Positions 7,572-15,332 of a stretch of 34,568 nt of DNA are shown here, piece after piece. This DNA comes from Pampinifervens sp037481935 (GTDB lineage: Bacteria > Aquificota > Aquificia > Aquificales > Aquificaceae), in NCBI RefSeq assembly GCF_046159715.1, contig NZ_JBJXCT010000013.1:1-34568 (forward strand), given 5' to 3'. How positions within the stretch are numbered: position 1 is the stretch's first letter; every line of letters begins with the position of its first letter. The translations under genes were made by a program, and so were the position numbers. The notes under the pieces were generated by a model. That model made no database searches and was not told the origin of the DNA. It worked only from the letters and a program-made list of their open reading frames with translations.

Positions 7572-9290
7572 TTACTCCACAGAAACTTTCCTCTGCAGGT
7601 TGTAGAGCCTTATTATTTCCTCTACCGTGTTGGCGTCTTCAGGGTTTTTGTCTTCTCTTATGAAGCTGACAGCCCTTGGAAAGCGTAGGGCATAGCCGGG
7701 TTCTTCTAAGGTTCTTCCAGCAGTATGTAGGGGTGACCTGGTTATCTCGTCAGCGTTAACAGTTATCACATACCTTGGCTCCACCCAGACATCCACCTCC
7801 ATAAGGCTGTCTACCCTTGGATGTCTGTGTTCAAGCCTTATTTTATCAAGCATCTCTTTGAGCCTGACCCATTCTTCCTCTGTAAAGCCAGAGCCCACCT
7901 TACTTATGGTTTTGAAGGTGTCTGTGGAGGGCTCATAAACAGCCACAAGAAGTCCACCGATGCCAAGCTTTGCCCTTGCACCCCTTCCATAATAGTAGCC
8001 CACTATGACCACGTCTATGGTGTCTGCAAGGCTTCCTCTGTAGCTTCTTTTTAGCTTTATCCAGTTAAAGTTTCTTGAGCCTGCAGTGTATGGTGCGTCA
8101 AGCCTTTTTGCCATTATGCCCTCAAGTCCTCTCGTCACAGCCTCTTCAAAAAAGGCTTCCACTTCCCTTTCGCTGTCAGTTATGAACATTTCGGAGGTTC
8201 GGAGGGTGTTTGTATGTGCCAGAAGCTCCTCCAGAGTCTTTCTTCTCTCTATAAAGGGCTTTACCGTGTAATCCTCCCCTTCAAGGTAAAGAAGGTCAAA
8301 GCAGAAAAGCTTCAGGGGGTATTCTTTTGAATACTCCTCCACGCCATATTTCCTTTTCCTCTGTATGGTGACCTGAAAGGGGTAGAACTCACCTGTTTCC
8401 TCGTTTACCGCAAGTGCTTCTCCCTCCAGTATTACCCTCTGGGACTTTATATCCTCAAGAACAGCTCTGACCACGTCTGGAAACATCTCCGTCATGCGTT
8501 CAAGGTTCCTTGAATATATCTCCACCTTCTGTCCATCTTTGTGAACCTGGAGTCTGAAGCCATCGTATTTGGCTTCTATGGCACACCTGCCAAGCCTCTG
8601 AATTATCTCCTCTGCACTTGTGACCCTCTCTGCAAGGGCCATCCTTATGGGATAGCCCAGATGAACCCTGAATTCTCTCAATGCTTCAAGCCCACCCTCT
8701 TTAAGTCTCTTAGCCACCAGCCCCAGGTCCGAACAGAGATTGTATGCCCTCTCTATAAGGGGTTTGAGTTCCTTGCTCCCTGTGGTCAGTGAAAGGGCGT
8801 CTATTATGGTAGCATCACCCACACCAAGCCTTAGCCTGCCAATGACAATTCTGACTGCATATTTTGCCTCAAAGCCAGAAAGGCCCTTCAGAAGGCTCAT
8901 AAGCTTCATGACCTTGTCAAGGGTCCCTCTGGTCAGGGCAACATCAAGAAGCTCCTGATACACTTTTACAAGGCTCAGACCCCGTCCCTGCCAGCCTATA
9001 AGCTCCCGTGCAGTTTCTCCAAGGTCTCCCTTTTCCTTGTAGAGTTTTTCCACCTGACTGACCCTTACACCGCATGCCTTGGAAAGGGCCTCCATCATAA
9101 GCCTTTCAGATACGCCAAACTCCACTCCTCTGAAAGCTGGCATTAGCTCGCCCAGAGTGAGATAAACTACCTTATCAATTTCCTCGGAATCTGCCTTTTC
9201 CAGAAGCTCCCTGAGTATGTCTGCCATCTCAAGTCTGCTGGTAGTCTGCTCAAGGCGGTAGAAGTATTCAGACAGTTCTCTGAAGGTCAT
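7572..9290 (-). CDS. lig: ATP-dependent DNA ligase, archaeal type
   Basis: 572 residues, the length and layout of archaeal/eukaryal DNA ligase I. An N-terminal helical DNA-binding domain (about 1-205) is followed by the nucleotidyltransferase domain with motif I EAKYDGFR (AMP-accepting Lys241), then motifs resembling III (FCFDLLYLEGED), IV (GLEGIMAK) and V (WIKLKR), and a C-terminal OB fold ending with the usual RFPRAV motif VI-like segment. It seals nicks using ATP. Bacteria normally rely on NAD-dependent LigA; a second archaeal-type ligase is known in Aquifex and points to ancient lateral transfer. It starts one base after the DUF815 gene stop, at the end of a housekeeping operon. It ends directly beside the tRNA 3' end, with no space for a terminator. 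Confidence 0.92.
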   Translation of the reverse strand: MTFRELSEYFYRLEQTTSRLEMADILRELLEKADSEEIDKVVYLTLGELMPAFRGVEFGVSERLMMEALSKACGVRVSQVEKLYKEKGDLGETARELIGWQGRGLSLVKVYQELLDVALTRGTLDKVMKLMSLLKGLSGFEAKYAVRIVIGRLRLGVGDATIIDALSLTTGSKELKPLIERAYNLCSDLGLVAKRLKEGGLEALREFRVHLGYPIRMALAERVTSAEEIIQRLGRCAIEAKYDGFRLQVHKDGQKVEIYSRNLERMTEMFPDVVRAVLEDIKSQRVILEGEALAVNEETGEFYPFQVTIQRKRKYGVEEYSKEYPLKLFCFDLLYLEGEDYTVKPFIERRKTLEELLAHTNTLRTSEMFITDSEREVEAFFEEAVTRGLEGIMAKRLDAPYTAGSRNFNWIKLKRSYRGSLADTIDVVIVGYYYGRGARAKLGIGGLLVAVYEPSTDTFKTISKVGSGFTEEEWVRLKEMLDKIRLEHRHPRVDSLMEVDVWVEPRYVITVNADEITRSPLHTAGRTLEEPGYALRFPRAVSFIREDKNPEDANTVEEIIRLYNLQRKVSVE

Positions 9291-9291
9291 A

Positions 9292-10023
9292 TCAATATCT
9301 TAACCTGAGCCTCCCCTCAAGGTCTTTTACAAAGTAAAAGGCACTCCTTCCAGAAAAGCCATTCTGCAGAGCCCAGTCAAGGGCAAGACTATGAATCTCC
9401 TCCTCTTCAAGCTCAAGAGCCCTCTGAGAAACCAGATTTCTTACTATGGAAAGATACTGTTCCTTTCCAAAGGCAAAGAAGCCCAGCCTTATGCCAAACC
9501 TCTCCACCAGAGACACCTTCTCTGAATAGCTCTCTTCCGGGAACTTGTCCTCTTCCGTCCTTTCTGGCATGAGATGCCTTCTGTTGGAAGTGGCATATAC
9601 AAGCACATTTTCTGGTCTTTCTTCCACATCCCCGTCCATAAGAGACTTGAGAATCTTTATGTTTTCATCGCCCGGCTCAAAGGAAAGGTCATCAAAGAAA
9701 AGGATAAACCTCTCCTTCCTCTCTCTGAGAAGCCCGTAGAGGTCAGAGAGGTGAAGGATATCCATCTTATAGACCTGCACCAGCCTGAGCCCCTCCCCTG
9801 CAAAAAGCCCCAGCATGGACTTAATAAGAGAAGACTTGCCCGTTCCTCTGTCCCCCCACAGAAGTGCATCGTTGGCAGGCAGACCCTTCACAAACTGAAG
9901 GGTGTTTCTTCTCAGGATTTCCTTCTGCCTGTCTATATGAAGGAGGCTGTCAAAGTCTGGCACATGCGGATGCCTGACTGGCAGAAGCTGACCATCTTTA
10001 AAGCGATAAGCTATGTATTCCAT
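9292..10023 (-). CDS. DUF815-type AAA+ ATPase
   Basis: 243 residues from the chosen ATG (MEYIAYRF). A longer in-frame ATG at 10062 would overlap nadK by 35 bp and adds an unusual N-terminus, so it is less likely; no strong Shine-Dalgarno sequence decides between them. P-loop GDRGTGKSS (about residues 55-63 from this start), Walker B ILFFDDLSF, sensor-1 like VYATSNRRHL and an ERFG arginine-rich segment fit the DUF815/PF05673 family. Its molecular role is not established. Relatives are widespread in bacteria as stand-alone cytoplasmic ATPases. It lies between nadK and lig with almost no spacing, so it is co-transcribed with housekeeping genes. Confidence 0.75.
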   Translation of the reverse strand: MEYIAYRFKDGQLLPVRHPHVPDFDSLLHIDRQKEILRRNTLQFVKGLPANDALLWGDRGTGKSSLIKSMLGLFAGEGLRLVQVYKMDILHLSDLYGLLRERKERFILFFDDLSFEPGDENIKILKSLMDGDVEERPENVLVYATSNRRHLMPERTEEDKFPEESYSEKVSLVERFGIRLGFFAFGKEQYLSIVRNLVSQRALELEEEEIHSLALDWALQNGFSGRSAFYFVKDLEGRLRLRY

Positions 10024-10027
10024 GTTT

Positions 10028-10849
10028 TCAGCCCCATCTGAGTTTTTCCTTGAGAATTCCAAAGAAGCTCCTGTTAGGGTTTGGATACATAAGGCAGTAG
10101 TGCTGAGACCTCCTTACCAGCACCCTGTCGTCCCTTTTGAGGCTCATACCCTCCTGACCATCAAGGGTAAGATAAGACATGTGGTCCTCTGAAAGGTTTA
10201 TAAGCCTTATTTCAAAGTCTGCGGGAATCACGAGAGGTCTGTTGGAGAGGGTGTGAGGGCAAATGGGGACAAAGAGAAGAGCCTCCATAAGAGGGTAGAG
10301 TATGGGTCCCCCCGCAGAGAGGGCGTAGGCGGTGGAGCCTGTGGGTGTGGAGACTATCACACCATCCCCGTAAACTCTCAGCACCCTTTCCTTCTGAAGC
10401 TCTATTTCCACCTCCACCATGCGTGCAAGGCTCTCCTTTGAAACCACCACATCGTTCAGGTAGTCTCCCAGGTATAACTCCTTCCCTTCCCTCTGCAAAA
10501 AGGCAGAGAGCATCATCCTCCTCTGAGGCTCTATTTTGCCCTGAATCACAAGCTCAAAGACCTTCTCCAGCTCTTCCAGCTCCACCTCAGTAAGAAAGCC
10601 AAACCTCCCCACGTTTATGCCCAGCAGTGGAACGCCCTCCCCTGAGCCAAGTCTTGCACCTGCCAGAAAGGTGCCATCCCCGCCCACCACCACAAGGAGG
10701 TCAATACCCTTAAGGGATGGCTTTTCTTTTCCTGACCTTTCATTTACAAAGACATCCAGCTGGATACCACGGGTCTTTATAAACTCTCCTACACTCTGAG
10801 ATACCTCCCTCGCCCTCGGACTGTCCTTTACAAAGAGGAGAACTTTCAT
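10028..10849 (-). CDS. nadK: NAD kinase
   Basis: 273 residues. Phosphorylates NAD+ to NADP+ in the cytoplasm using ATP or polyphosphate. Signature GGDGT at 56-60, the NDVVVSK motif near 130, and TPTGSTAYALSAGG near 175 are all present, followed by the C-terminal beta-sandwich (LTLDGQEG). Length is typical. The ATG overlaps the gmhA stop by ATGA, so translation is probably coupled. A Ppx/GppA-type enzyme also lies in this window, but nothing in sequence links the two. Confidence 0.93.
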   Translation of the reverse strand: MKVLLFVKDSPRAREVSQSVGEFIKTRGIQLDVFVNERSGKEKPSLKGIDLLVVVGGDGTFLAGARLGSGEGVPLLGINVGRFGFLTEVELEELEKVFELVIQGKIEPQRRMMLSAFLQREGKELYLGDYLNDVVVSKESLARMVEVEIELQKERVLRVYGDGVIVSTPTGSTAYALSAGGPILYPLMEALLFVPICPHTLSNRPLVIPADFEIRLINLSEDHMSYLTLDGQEGMSLKRDDRVLVRRSQHYCLMYPNPNRSFFGILKEKLRWG

Positions 10850-11409
10850 AGAAGTCTGTCAATCAGCTCGCACAGCACATGCCCCAGCGTTATATGACAC
10901 TCCTGTATTCTTGCGGTGTCATAGGAGGGCACCACAAAGCTGTAATGGGCAATTTCTGTAAGCCTTCCTCCGTCTCTACCGGTAAAGGCTATAGTGGTTG
11001 CCCCCAGGTCGTGGGCTTTCATCAGACCCCTTATCACGTTGGAGGAGTTTCCAGAGGTGCTGATACCTATGGCTATGTCTCCGGGTGTGCAGAGGGCTTC
11101 TATCTGTCTTTCAAAGACACTTTCAAAGCCGTAGTCATTTCCCACCGCAGTAAGGATTGAGGTATCCGTAGTCAGGGCTATGGCTGGCAGAGCCCTTCTC
11201 TCTTTCTTAAACCTGCCCACGATTTCTCCCGCTATATGCTGGGCATCTGCGGCACTCCCTCCGTTGCCAAAAAGGAGCACCTTGTTGCCATCCTTTATAG
11301 CTCTGGCTATTATCTGCCCTACTTCAAGAGTCTGCTCTGCGTAAAGCTCCACAAAAGCCAGTTTTACCTCTGCGCTCTCCCTGAAGGAGTTTACAACCAG
11401 GTCAAGCAT
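10846..11409 (-). CDS. gmhA: Sedoheptulose-7-phosphate isomerase (phosphoheptose isomerase)
   Basis: 187 residues, SIS domain. Converts sedoheptulose 7-phosphate to D-glycero-D-manno-heptose 7-phosphate for lipopolysaccharide core synthesis. Visible are the phosphate-binding loops FGNGGSAADAQH and STSGNSSNV, the catalytic Glu in AGEIVGRF and the metal/catalytic His in QECHITLGH, which separate GmhA from other SIS proteins such as DiaA. Start chosen at ATG 11409, overlapping the end of the ferritin-like gene by 8 bp; the next gene nadK overlaps its stop by ATGA. Presence of gmhA agrees with a diderm cell with LPS. Confidence 0.9.
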   Translation of the reverse strand: MLDLVVNSFRESAEVKLAFVELYAEQTLEVGQIIARAIKDGNKVLLFGNGGSAADAQHIAGEIVGRFKKERRALPAIALTTDTSILTAVGNDYGFESVFERQIEALCTPGDIAIGISTSGNSSNVIRGLMKAHDLGATTIAFTGRDGGRLTEIAHYSFVVPSYDTARIQECHITLGHVLCELIDRLL

Positions 11410-12292
11410 CCCTTTTTCTGAGGTCTCCCACCGTGAGCCTGTTCATCAATCTGAAAAACTCCATGAGCTTCTGTTTGTGGTATTCCTCCTGATGTTCTAT
11501 GAAGCTGAAGAGCCTCCTTATGTCAGGGTCCTCAATTCCTGCAGTCTCTTTTCCGTATTCTCCGCCCGTTTCCTGCTCGTAGAGTATCTCTGCCTTTACC
11601 TGTTCCTGGAGGCTTTTGAGAGGCTTTGGTGAATAGTCCACCCTCTGAATGCTGGGCATTCCACCAAGCTCGCCAATCTTTTCTCCCAGCTTGCCCATGT
11701 GCACCATGCTTTCTATGGCGAGGTCAAGCATTATGTCCTTGTAATCGCAATTTTTGGAATGGAAAAACTGGTAGAGGTAGTTGATTATGGTCTGATACTC
11801 CTCTTTAAGGAATTTGTTAAGCACTTCAAGGGTCCTTAGGTCTGGTCTCTGCTCTTCCAGTGGAATGCATACAAACCCTTCCTTCACCTTTTCCATAAGC
11901 TCTGAAAACTCAATCCTGTGGTCCTGCTCGTCCTTTATGACCCTCTCAAGGAGCTTTTTCACCGAGTCATCCTTTACCACTTCAAGCTGCTGGCTGTATA
12001 TCCTTATGGCTTCCTCCTCTGCCCATATGTCCTTTGAGAGCATGTCCGCCCAGTCAGGTCCACCTATCATTATCATGTCTTCAAGCCTGTCCAGAACCAC
12101 CTGCCCGCCCAGCTGGACCACCTTCTGAGCAAACCACTTGAGATGCCTCATCTCCTGACGGGCAATTTCCTCTATCTCCGAGGTTATGTTTCCATCGGTT
12201 ATTAGGAATATGTGATACAGATACTGCACTATGGCAGAGTGCTCAAGAGCCACATCGTAAAGGAGCATGCTTATGGTCTCTTTCTTATCCAT
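11402..12292 (-). CDS. Two-domain ferritin-like (di-iron) protein
   Basis: 296 residues from ATG 12292, which has GAGGTGA at good spacing; a GTG at 12301 is possible but overlaps glgP. Two ferritin-like four-helix bundles appear in tandem. Domain 1 (about 1-150) has a full set of iron ligands: E in ALEHSAIVQYLYH, E-x2-H in RQEMRHLKWF, E in AEEEAIRIY, E-x2-H in KDEQDHRIEF. Domain 2 (about 160-290) keeps E in FLKEEYQTIINYLYQ and E-x2-H in HQEEYHKQKL, but the helix-2 motif reads S-M-V-H, so its metal site may be incomplete. It resembles bacterioferritin-like or manganese-catalase-fold proteins; the substrate is unknown. It sits between glgP and gmhA in one transcription unit. Confidence 0.75.
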   Translation of the reverse strand: MDKKETISMLLYDVALEHSAIVQYLYHIFLITDGNITSEIEEIARQEMRHLKWFAQKVVQLGGQVVLDRLEDMIMIGGPDWADMLSKDIWAEEEAIRIYSQQLEVVKDDSVKKLLERVIKDEQDHRIEFSELMEKVKEGFVCIPLEEQRPDLRTLEVLNKFLKEEYQTIINYLYQFFHSKNCDYKDIMLDLAIESMVHMGKLGEKIGELGGMPSIQRVDYSPKPLKSLQEQVKAEILYEQETGGEYGKETAGIEDPDIRRLFSFIEHQEEYHKQKLMEFFRLMNRLTVGDLRKRDA

Positions 12293-12297
12293 AACTC

Positions 12298-13959
12298 TCA
12301 CCTCAGTCCAATTTTGTATACCTTACTAATATATTCGCTTACCATCCTGTGGGTGTTAAAGTATGGTCCTATGGTAGCTATGCTGTTTTTCATTAGCCGG
12401 ACCCACTCGTCCCTGTGCTTGTAAAAGGTTGGGATTATTATGTATGCCAGTTTTCCGTAAAGGTCTTCAAGGTCCTCTGCATCTTTTGATTCTCCCATAT
12501 CCTGCCAGCCTGGCTTTGGTCCTATACCCCAGCCGTTTACCCCCTCTATACCACCCTCCAGCCACCAGCCGTCCCACGTGGAAAAGTTGAGAACTCCGTT
12601 CATCCCTGCCTTCATACCGCTGGTTCCACAGGCCTCGTAGGGTCTTCTGGGGTTGTTCAACCATACATCACATCCAGCTATCAGTAGCTTTGCCATCTCT
12701 ATGCCGTAGTTTTCAAGGAAAGCCACCTTGACCGCCTTTGTTTTCTCCCTTATGAGCCTCATCCTTTCAAAGATGTTCTTTATCATCTCTTTGCCCAGAC
12801 TGTCTCTTGGATGGGCTTTACCTGCGAAGACTATCTGAACTTCTCCAAAGCTCTCTGCAATGTGTATAAGCCTTTCCAAGTCTCTGAGTATGAGGTCATT
12901 TCTTTTGTAGGGTGTTACCCTTCTTGCCACGCCTATGGTAAGCACATCATCGGAAAAGCTAGCATCTGTCTGCTTGTTTACAAGGTTTACAAGGTCGCTC
13001 TTTATCCTGTTGTGCTTTCTAAGAAGAAGCTCTGAGGGAATTTCGTAAGCCCTCTGGAGCAGTATGGGGTTTTCGTCCCATCCGGGCATATACTCGTTGA
13101 AGAGTTCCTGCATCTCCTCGTGAATCCATCTTTTGTGATAAACGCCGTTGGTAACATACTCAACGCTCTCCGCCAGCTCCGGGAATATGCCTGCGGTTAC
13201 GAATTTATGCCTGTGGGATACTGCGTTTACCTTACCAGCATACTTTGCCGCCAGCATGGAGAGGTTTATACTGCCATTGTCTACCTCTTCTTCCCAGTTC
13301 ATATGTTTATAGGACCTGAACTCTTCCTTTACCATTTCCAGTGGAAACCTGTCGTGTCCTGCGAGAACTGGTGTATGGGTTGTAAAAACACACCTTTTTC
13401 TTATCTCTTCAAGACTGCCCAGCTCCTTGAGAAGTTCAACCACAAGAAAGGCAGAGTGGCTTTCGTTCATGTGATAAACATGAATTGAATAGCCAAGGGC
13501 TTTTAAAACCCTATATCCTCCAATTCCCAGAAGTATCTCCTGTCTGAGCCTGTAAAGACCATCATCAAAATAAAGCTTGCTGTTTAGCTTTCTTATTTCG
13601 GGGTCGTTGCCCTCTATATCCACATCAAGGAAAAGAACCCTCACATCACTCTTTGACCTTACCCAGTATTCCCAGCAGGTGACCTTCTGCTTCTTATCGC
13701 CGAAGAATATCTCCACCTCAAGGTCAAGCTTTCTCAGATACCTCTTGTAGTCCCAGAGGGCATCAAAGTCCAGCTGCATGCCATGAGGGGTTATCTTCTG
13801 AAGGTTGTATCCTCTTTTGTAAAGAAGGGTCACGCAGACTGCTGGAATGTCCATATCCGCATAGGAGAAGAGTGTATCTCCTGCCAGGGTCCCCAACCCT
13901 CCGCTATAGAGGGGCATACTATCCTCAAGCCCCAGCTCCATAACAAAGTAGGCTATCAT
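12298..13959 (-). CDS. glgP: Alpha-glucan (glycogen) phosphorylase, GT35
   Basis: 553 residues, the compact thermophile-type alpha-glucan phosphorylase (TIGR02094-like) rather than the 800+ residue E. coli/muscle form. It releases glucose 1-phosphate from glycogen or maltodextrin with pyridoxal phosphate. Recognisable segments: SGGLGTLAGD near the N-terminus, HMNESHSAF, TTHTPVLAGHDRF, GVARRVTPYKRNDL and the PLP-lysine region EACGTSGMKAGMNG in the C-terminal third. The N-terminus starts directly in the catalytic domain (MIAYFVMELGLE), as in short relatives. ATG at 13959 lies 23 bp from the divergent MFS gene with no Shine-Dalgarno sequence, and TATAAA ends 12 nt upstream. Confidence 0.9.
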   Translation of the reverse strand: MIAYFVMELGLEDSMPLYSGGLGTLAGDTLFSYADMDIPAVCVTLLYKRGYNLQKITPHGMQLDFDALWDYKRYLRKLDLEVEIFFGDKKQKVTCWEYWVRSKSDVRVLFLDVDIEGNDPEIRKLNSKLYFDDGLYRLRQEILLGIGGYRVLKALGYSIHVYHMNESHSAFLVVELLKELGSLEEIRKRCVFTTHTPVLAGHDRFPLEMVKEEFRSYKHMNWEEEVDNGSINLSMLAAKYAGKVNAVSHRHKFVTAGIFPELAESVEYVTNGVYHKRWIHEEMQELFNEYMPGWDENPILLQRAYEIPSELLLRKHNRIKSDLVNLVNKQTDASFSDDVLTIGVARRVTPYKRNDLILRDLERLIHIAESFGEVQIVFAGKAHPRDSLGKEMIKNIFERMRLIREKTKAVKVAFLENYGIEMAKLLIAGCDVWLNNPRRPYEACGTSGMKAGMNGVLNFSTWDGWWLEGGIEGVNGWGIGPKPGWQDMGESKDAEDLEDLYGKLAYIIIPTFYKHRDEWVRLMKNSIATIGPYFNTHRMVSEYISKVYKIGLR

Positions 13960-13982
13960 GGTGGTTTATATTTTATAGCATC
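13960..13982. promoter_or_regulatory. Divergent promoter core between glgP and MFS gene
   Basis: The whole intergenic space is 23 bp and AT-rich. Plus strand: TATATT at 13967-13972, 10 nt before ATG 13983. Minus strand: TATAAA at 13977-13972, 12 nt before ATG 13959. Neither gene has a Shine-Dalgarno sequence and both -35 regions would fall inside the opposite coding sequence. Confidence 0.5.
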
Positions 13983-15323
13983 ATGAAGCTCATAAACACA
14001 GACATAACCTGCAGGCTTGACAGCATGCCCTGGACGGGTTTTCATACACGCTTTGTCTTTGCCCTTGGTATAACCTGGGTTCTTGATGCCTTTGAGGTGG
14101 TTATAGTCAGTGCGGTTCTGAAACCCATGGCTAAAAGCCTTCAGTTCACACCCCAGCAGAGCTCCATGATGGTGAGCGGTTTTCTGCTGGGTGCCATCCT
14201 CGGTTCTCTTATCTTTGGCTATCTTGCTGACAGATACGGAAGAAAGAAGCTCTTTCTCATCACGCTTCTGCTGTATGCGGGTGGAACTTTTCTGACGGGC
14301 TTTGCCAGTAGTTTTGAAGCCGCTCTCCTTTTCAGGATAACTGCAGGTGCAGGTCTCGGTGGAGAGTTTGCAGCCATCCAGTCCGCCATAGACGAGTTTG
14401 TCCCATCACGACACAGGGGAAAGGTGGACGGCACTATTACCGCTCTCTGGAACCTCGGTAGCCTCATGGCATCTCTGAGTGCCATAGGACTTCTAAAAGT
14501 CATGGACGAGGGGCTTGCATGGCGTGTTGCCTACCTCTTTGGGGGTGTTCTTGCGCTTCTTGTGGTCTTCGTCAGGCTCTACGTGCCAGAGTCTCCCAGA
14601 TGGCTCCTCTCAAGGGGAAGGCTTGAGGAGGCAGAAAAGATAGTGCAGAGGGTAGAGCAGGAGGCGGGCGGCAGGAAGACTTACGACCGGTGCGATGTGC
14701 CTGTCTTTGAGGGAAGCCTTCTGGATGCGTCTAAAATCATACTGAGTAGATACAGGTGGCGCTTTCTTTTCAGCGCTAGCATGAGCTTTACCATTCTTAC
14801 AACTTACTACGGAATGATAACCCTGCTTCCACTCATTCTCTCTGAGGTATACTCTCTCAGCAGCAAGGAAATACCTCAGATTCTTACCTTAGGGAGCCTT
14901 GGAGGACTGATTGGAGGTCTTGTGGTGGCATTCCTTGTGGACAGGATTGGAAGGATACCCCTGGGGATTTTGATAAGCCTGCTTTCGGCACTTCTGAGCA
15001 TTTCTTTCCTCCTCGGTTTCGACATAAAGTTTACCTTTTTTGTCTATTCTCTTATCGCCTTTTCCTTTGCCTCCGTTGCCTATGTGATAGCCACAGAGAT
15101 ATACCCATCCTACATAAGAGCATACGCCATAGGTATTCTCTCCATAATTGGCAGGCTTTCTGGAGCCTTTGCTCCCCTCCTTCTGGTTAGCCTTGCACAG
15201 CTTGGCTTTGTGTATGCCATCATGGGGCTTTCTCTTTTTTGGCTTGTGGGCTTTTTTGCCTTTTTAATTTGGGCCTTGAGGGGTATGGAAACAAGGGGAA
15301 GACCTCTTGAAGAAATCTCATAA
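13983..15323 (+). CDS. MFS transporter (metabolite:H+ or sugar porter-like)
   Basis: 446 residues with about 12 hydrophobic segments. MFS motif A appears after TM2 as GYLADRYGRKK and again in the second half as FLVDRIGRIP. After TM6 comes VPESPRWLLSRGR, typical of the sugar-porter and aromatic/organic-acid symporter families. Probably an inner-membrane secondary importer of a sugar, organic acid or other small anion; substrate not predictable. First gene of a plus-strand operon with an SSS transporter, a class II aldolase, a GcvH-like protein and a BrnT-like protein. No Shine-Dalgarno sequence precedes the ATG, consistent with a leaderless message. Confidence 0.85.
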   Translation: MKLINTDITCRLDSMPWTGFHTRFVFALGITWVLDAFEVVIVSAVLKPMAKSLQFTPQQSSMMVSGFLLGAILGSLIFGYLADRYGRKKLFLITLLLYAGGTFLTGFASSFEAALLFRITAGAGLGGEFAAIQSAIDEFVPSRHRGKVDGTITALWNLGSLMASLSAIGLLKVMDEGLAWRVAYLFGGVLALLVVFVRLYVPESPRWLLSRGRLEEAEKIVQRVEQEAGGRKTYDRCDVPVFEGSLLDASKIILSRYRWRFLFSASMSFTILTTYYGMITLLPLILSEVYSLSSKEIPQILTLGSLGGLIGGLVVAFLVDRIGRIPLGILISLLSALLSISFLLGFDIKFTFFVYSLIAFSFASVAYVIATEIYPSYIRAYAIGILSIIGRLSGAFAPLLLVSLAQLGFVYAIMGLSLFWLVGFFAFLIWALRGMETRGRPLEEIS

Positions 15324-15332
15324 AATAATGGC

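Noticed and set aside
9574..10041. 155-codon plus-strand ORF opposite the DUF815 ATPase gene
   Set aside because: Opposite a P-loop ATPase gene with clear motifs and operon context; no start signal.
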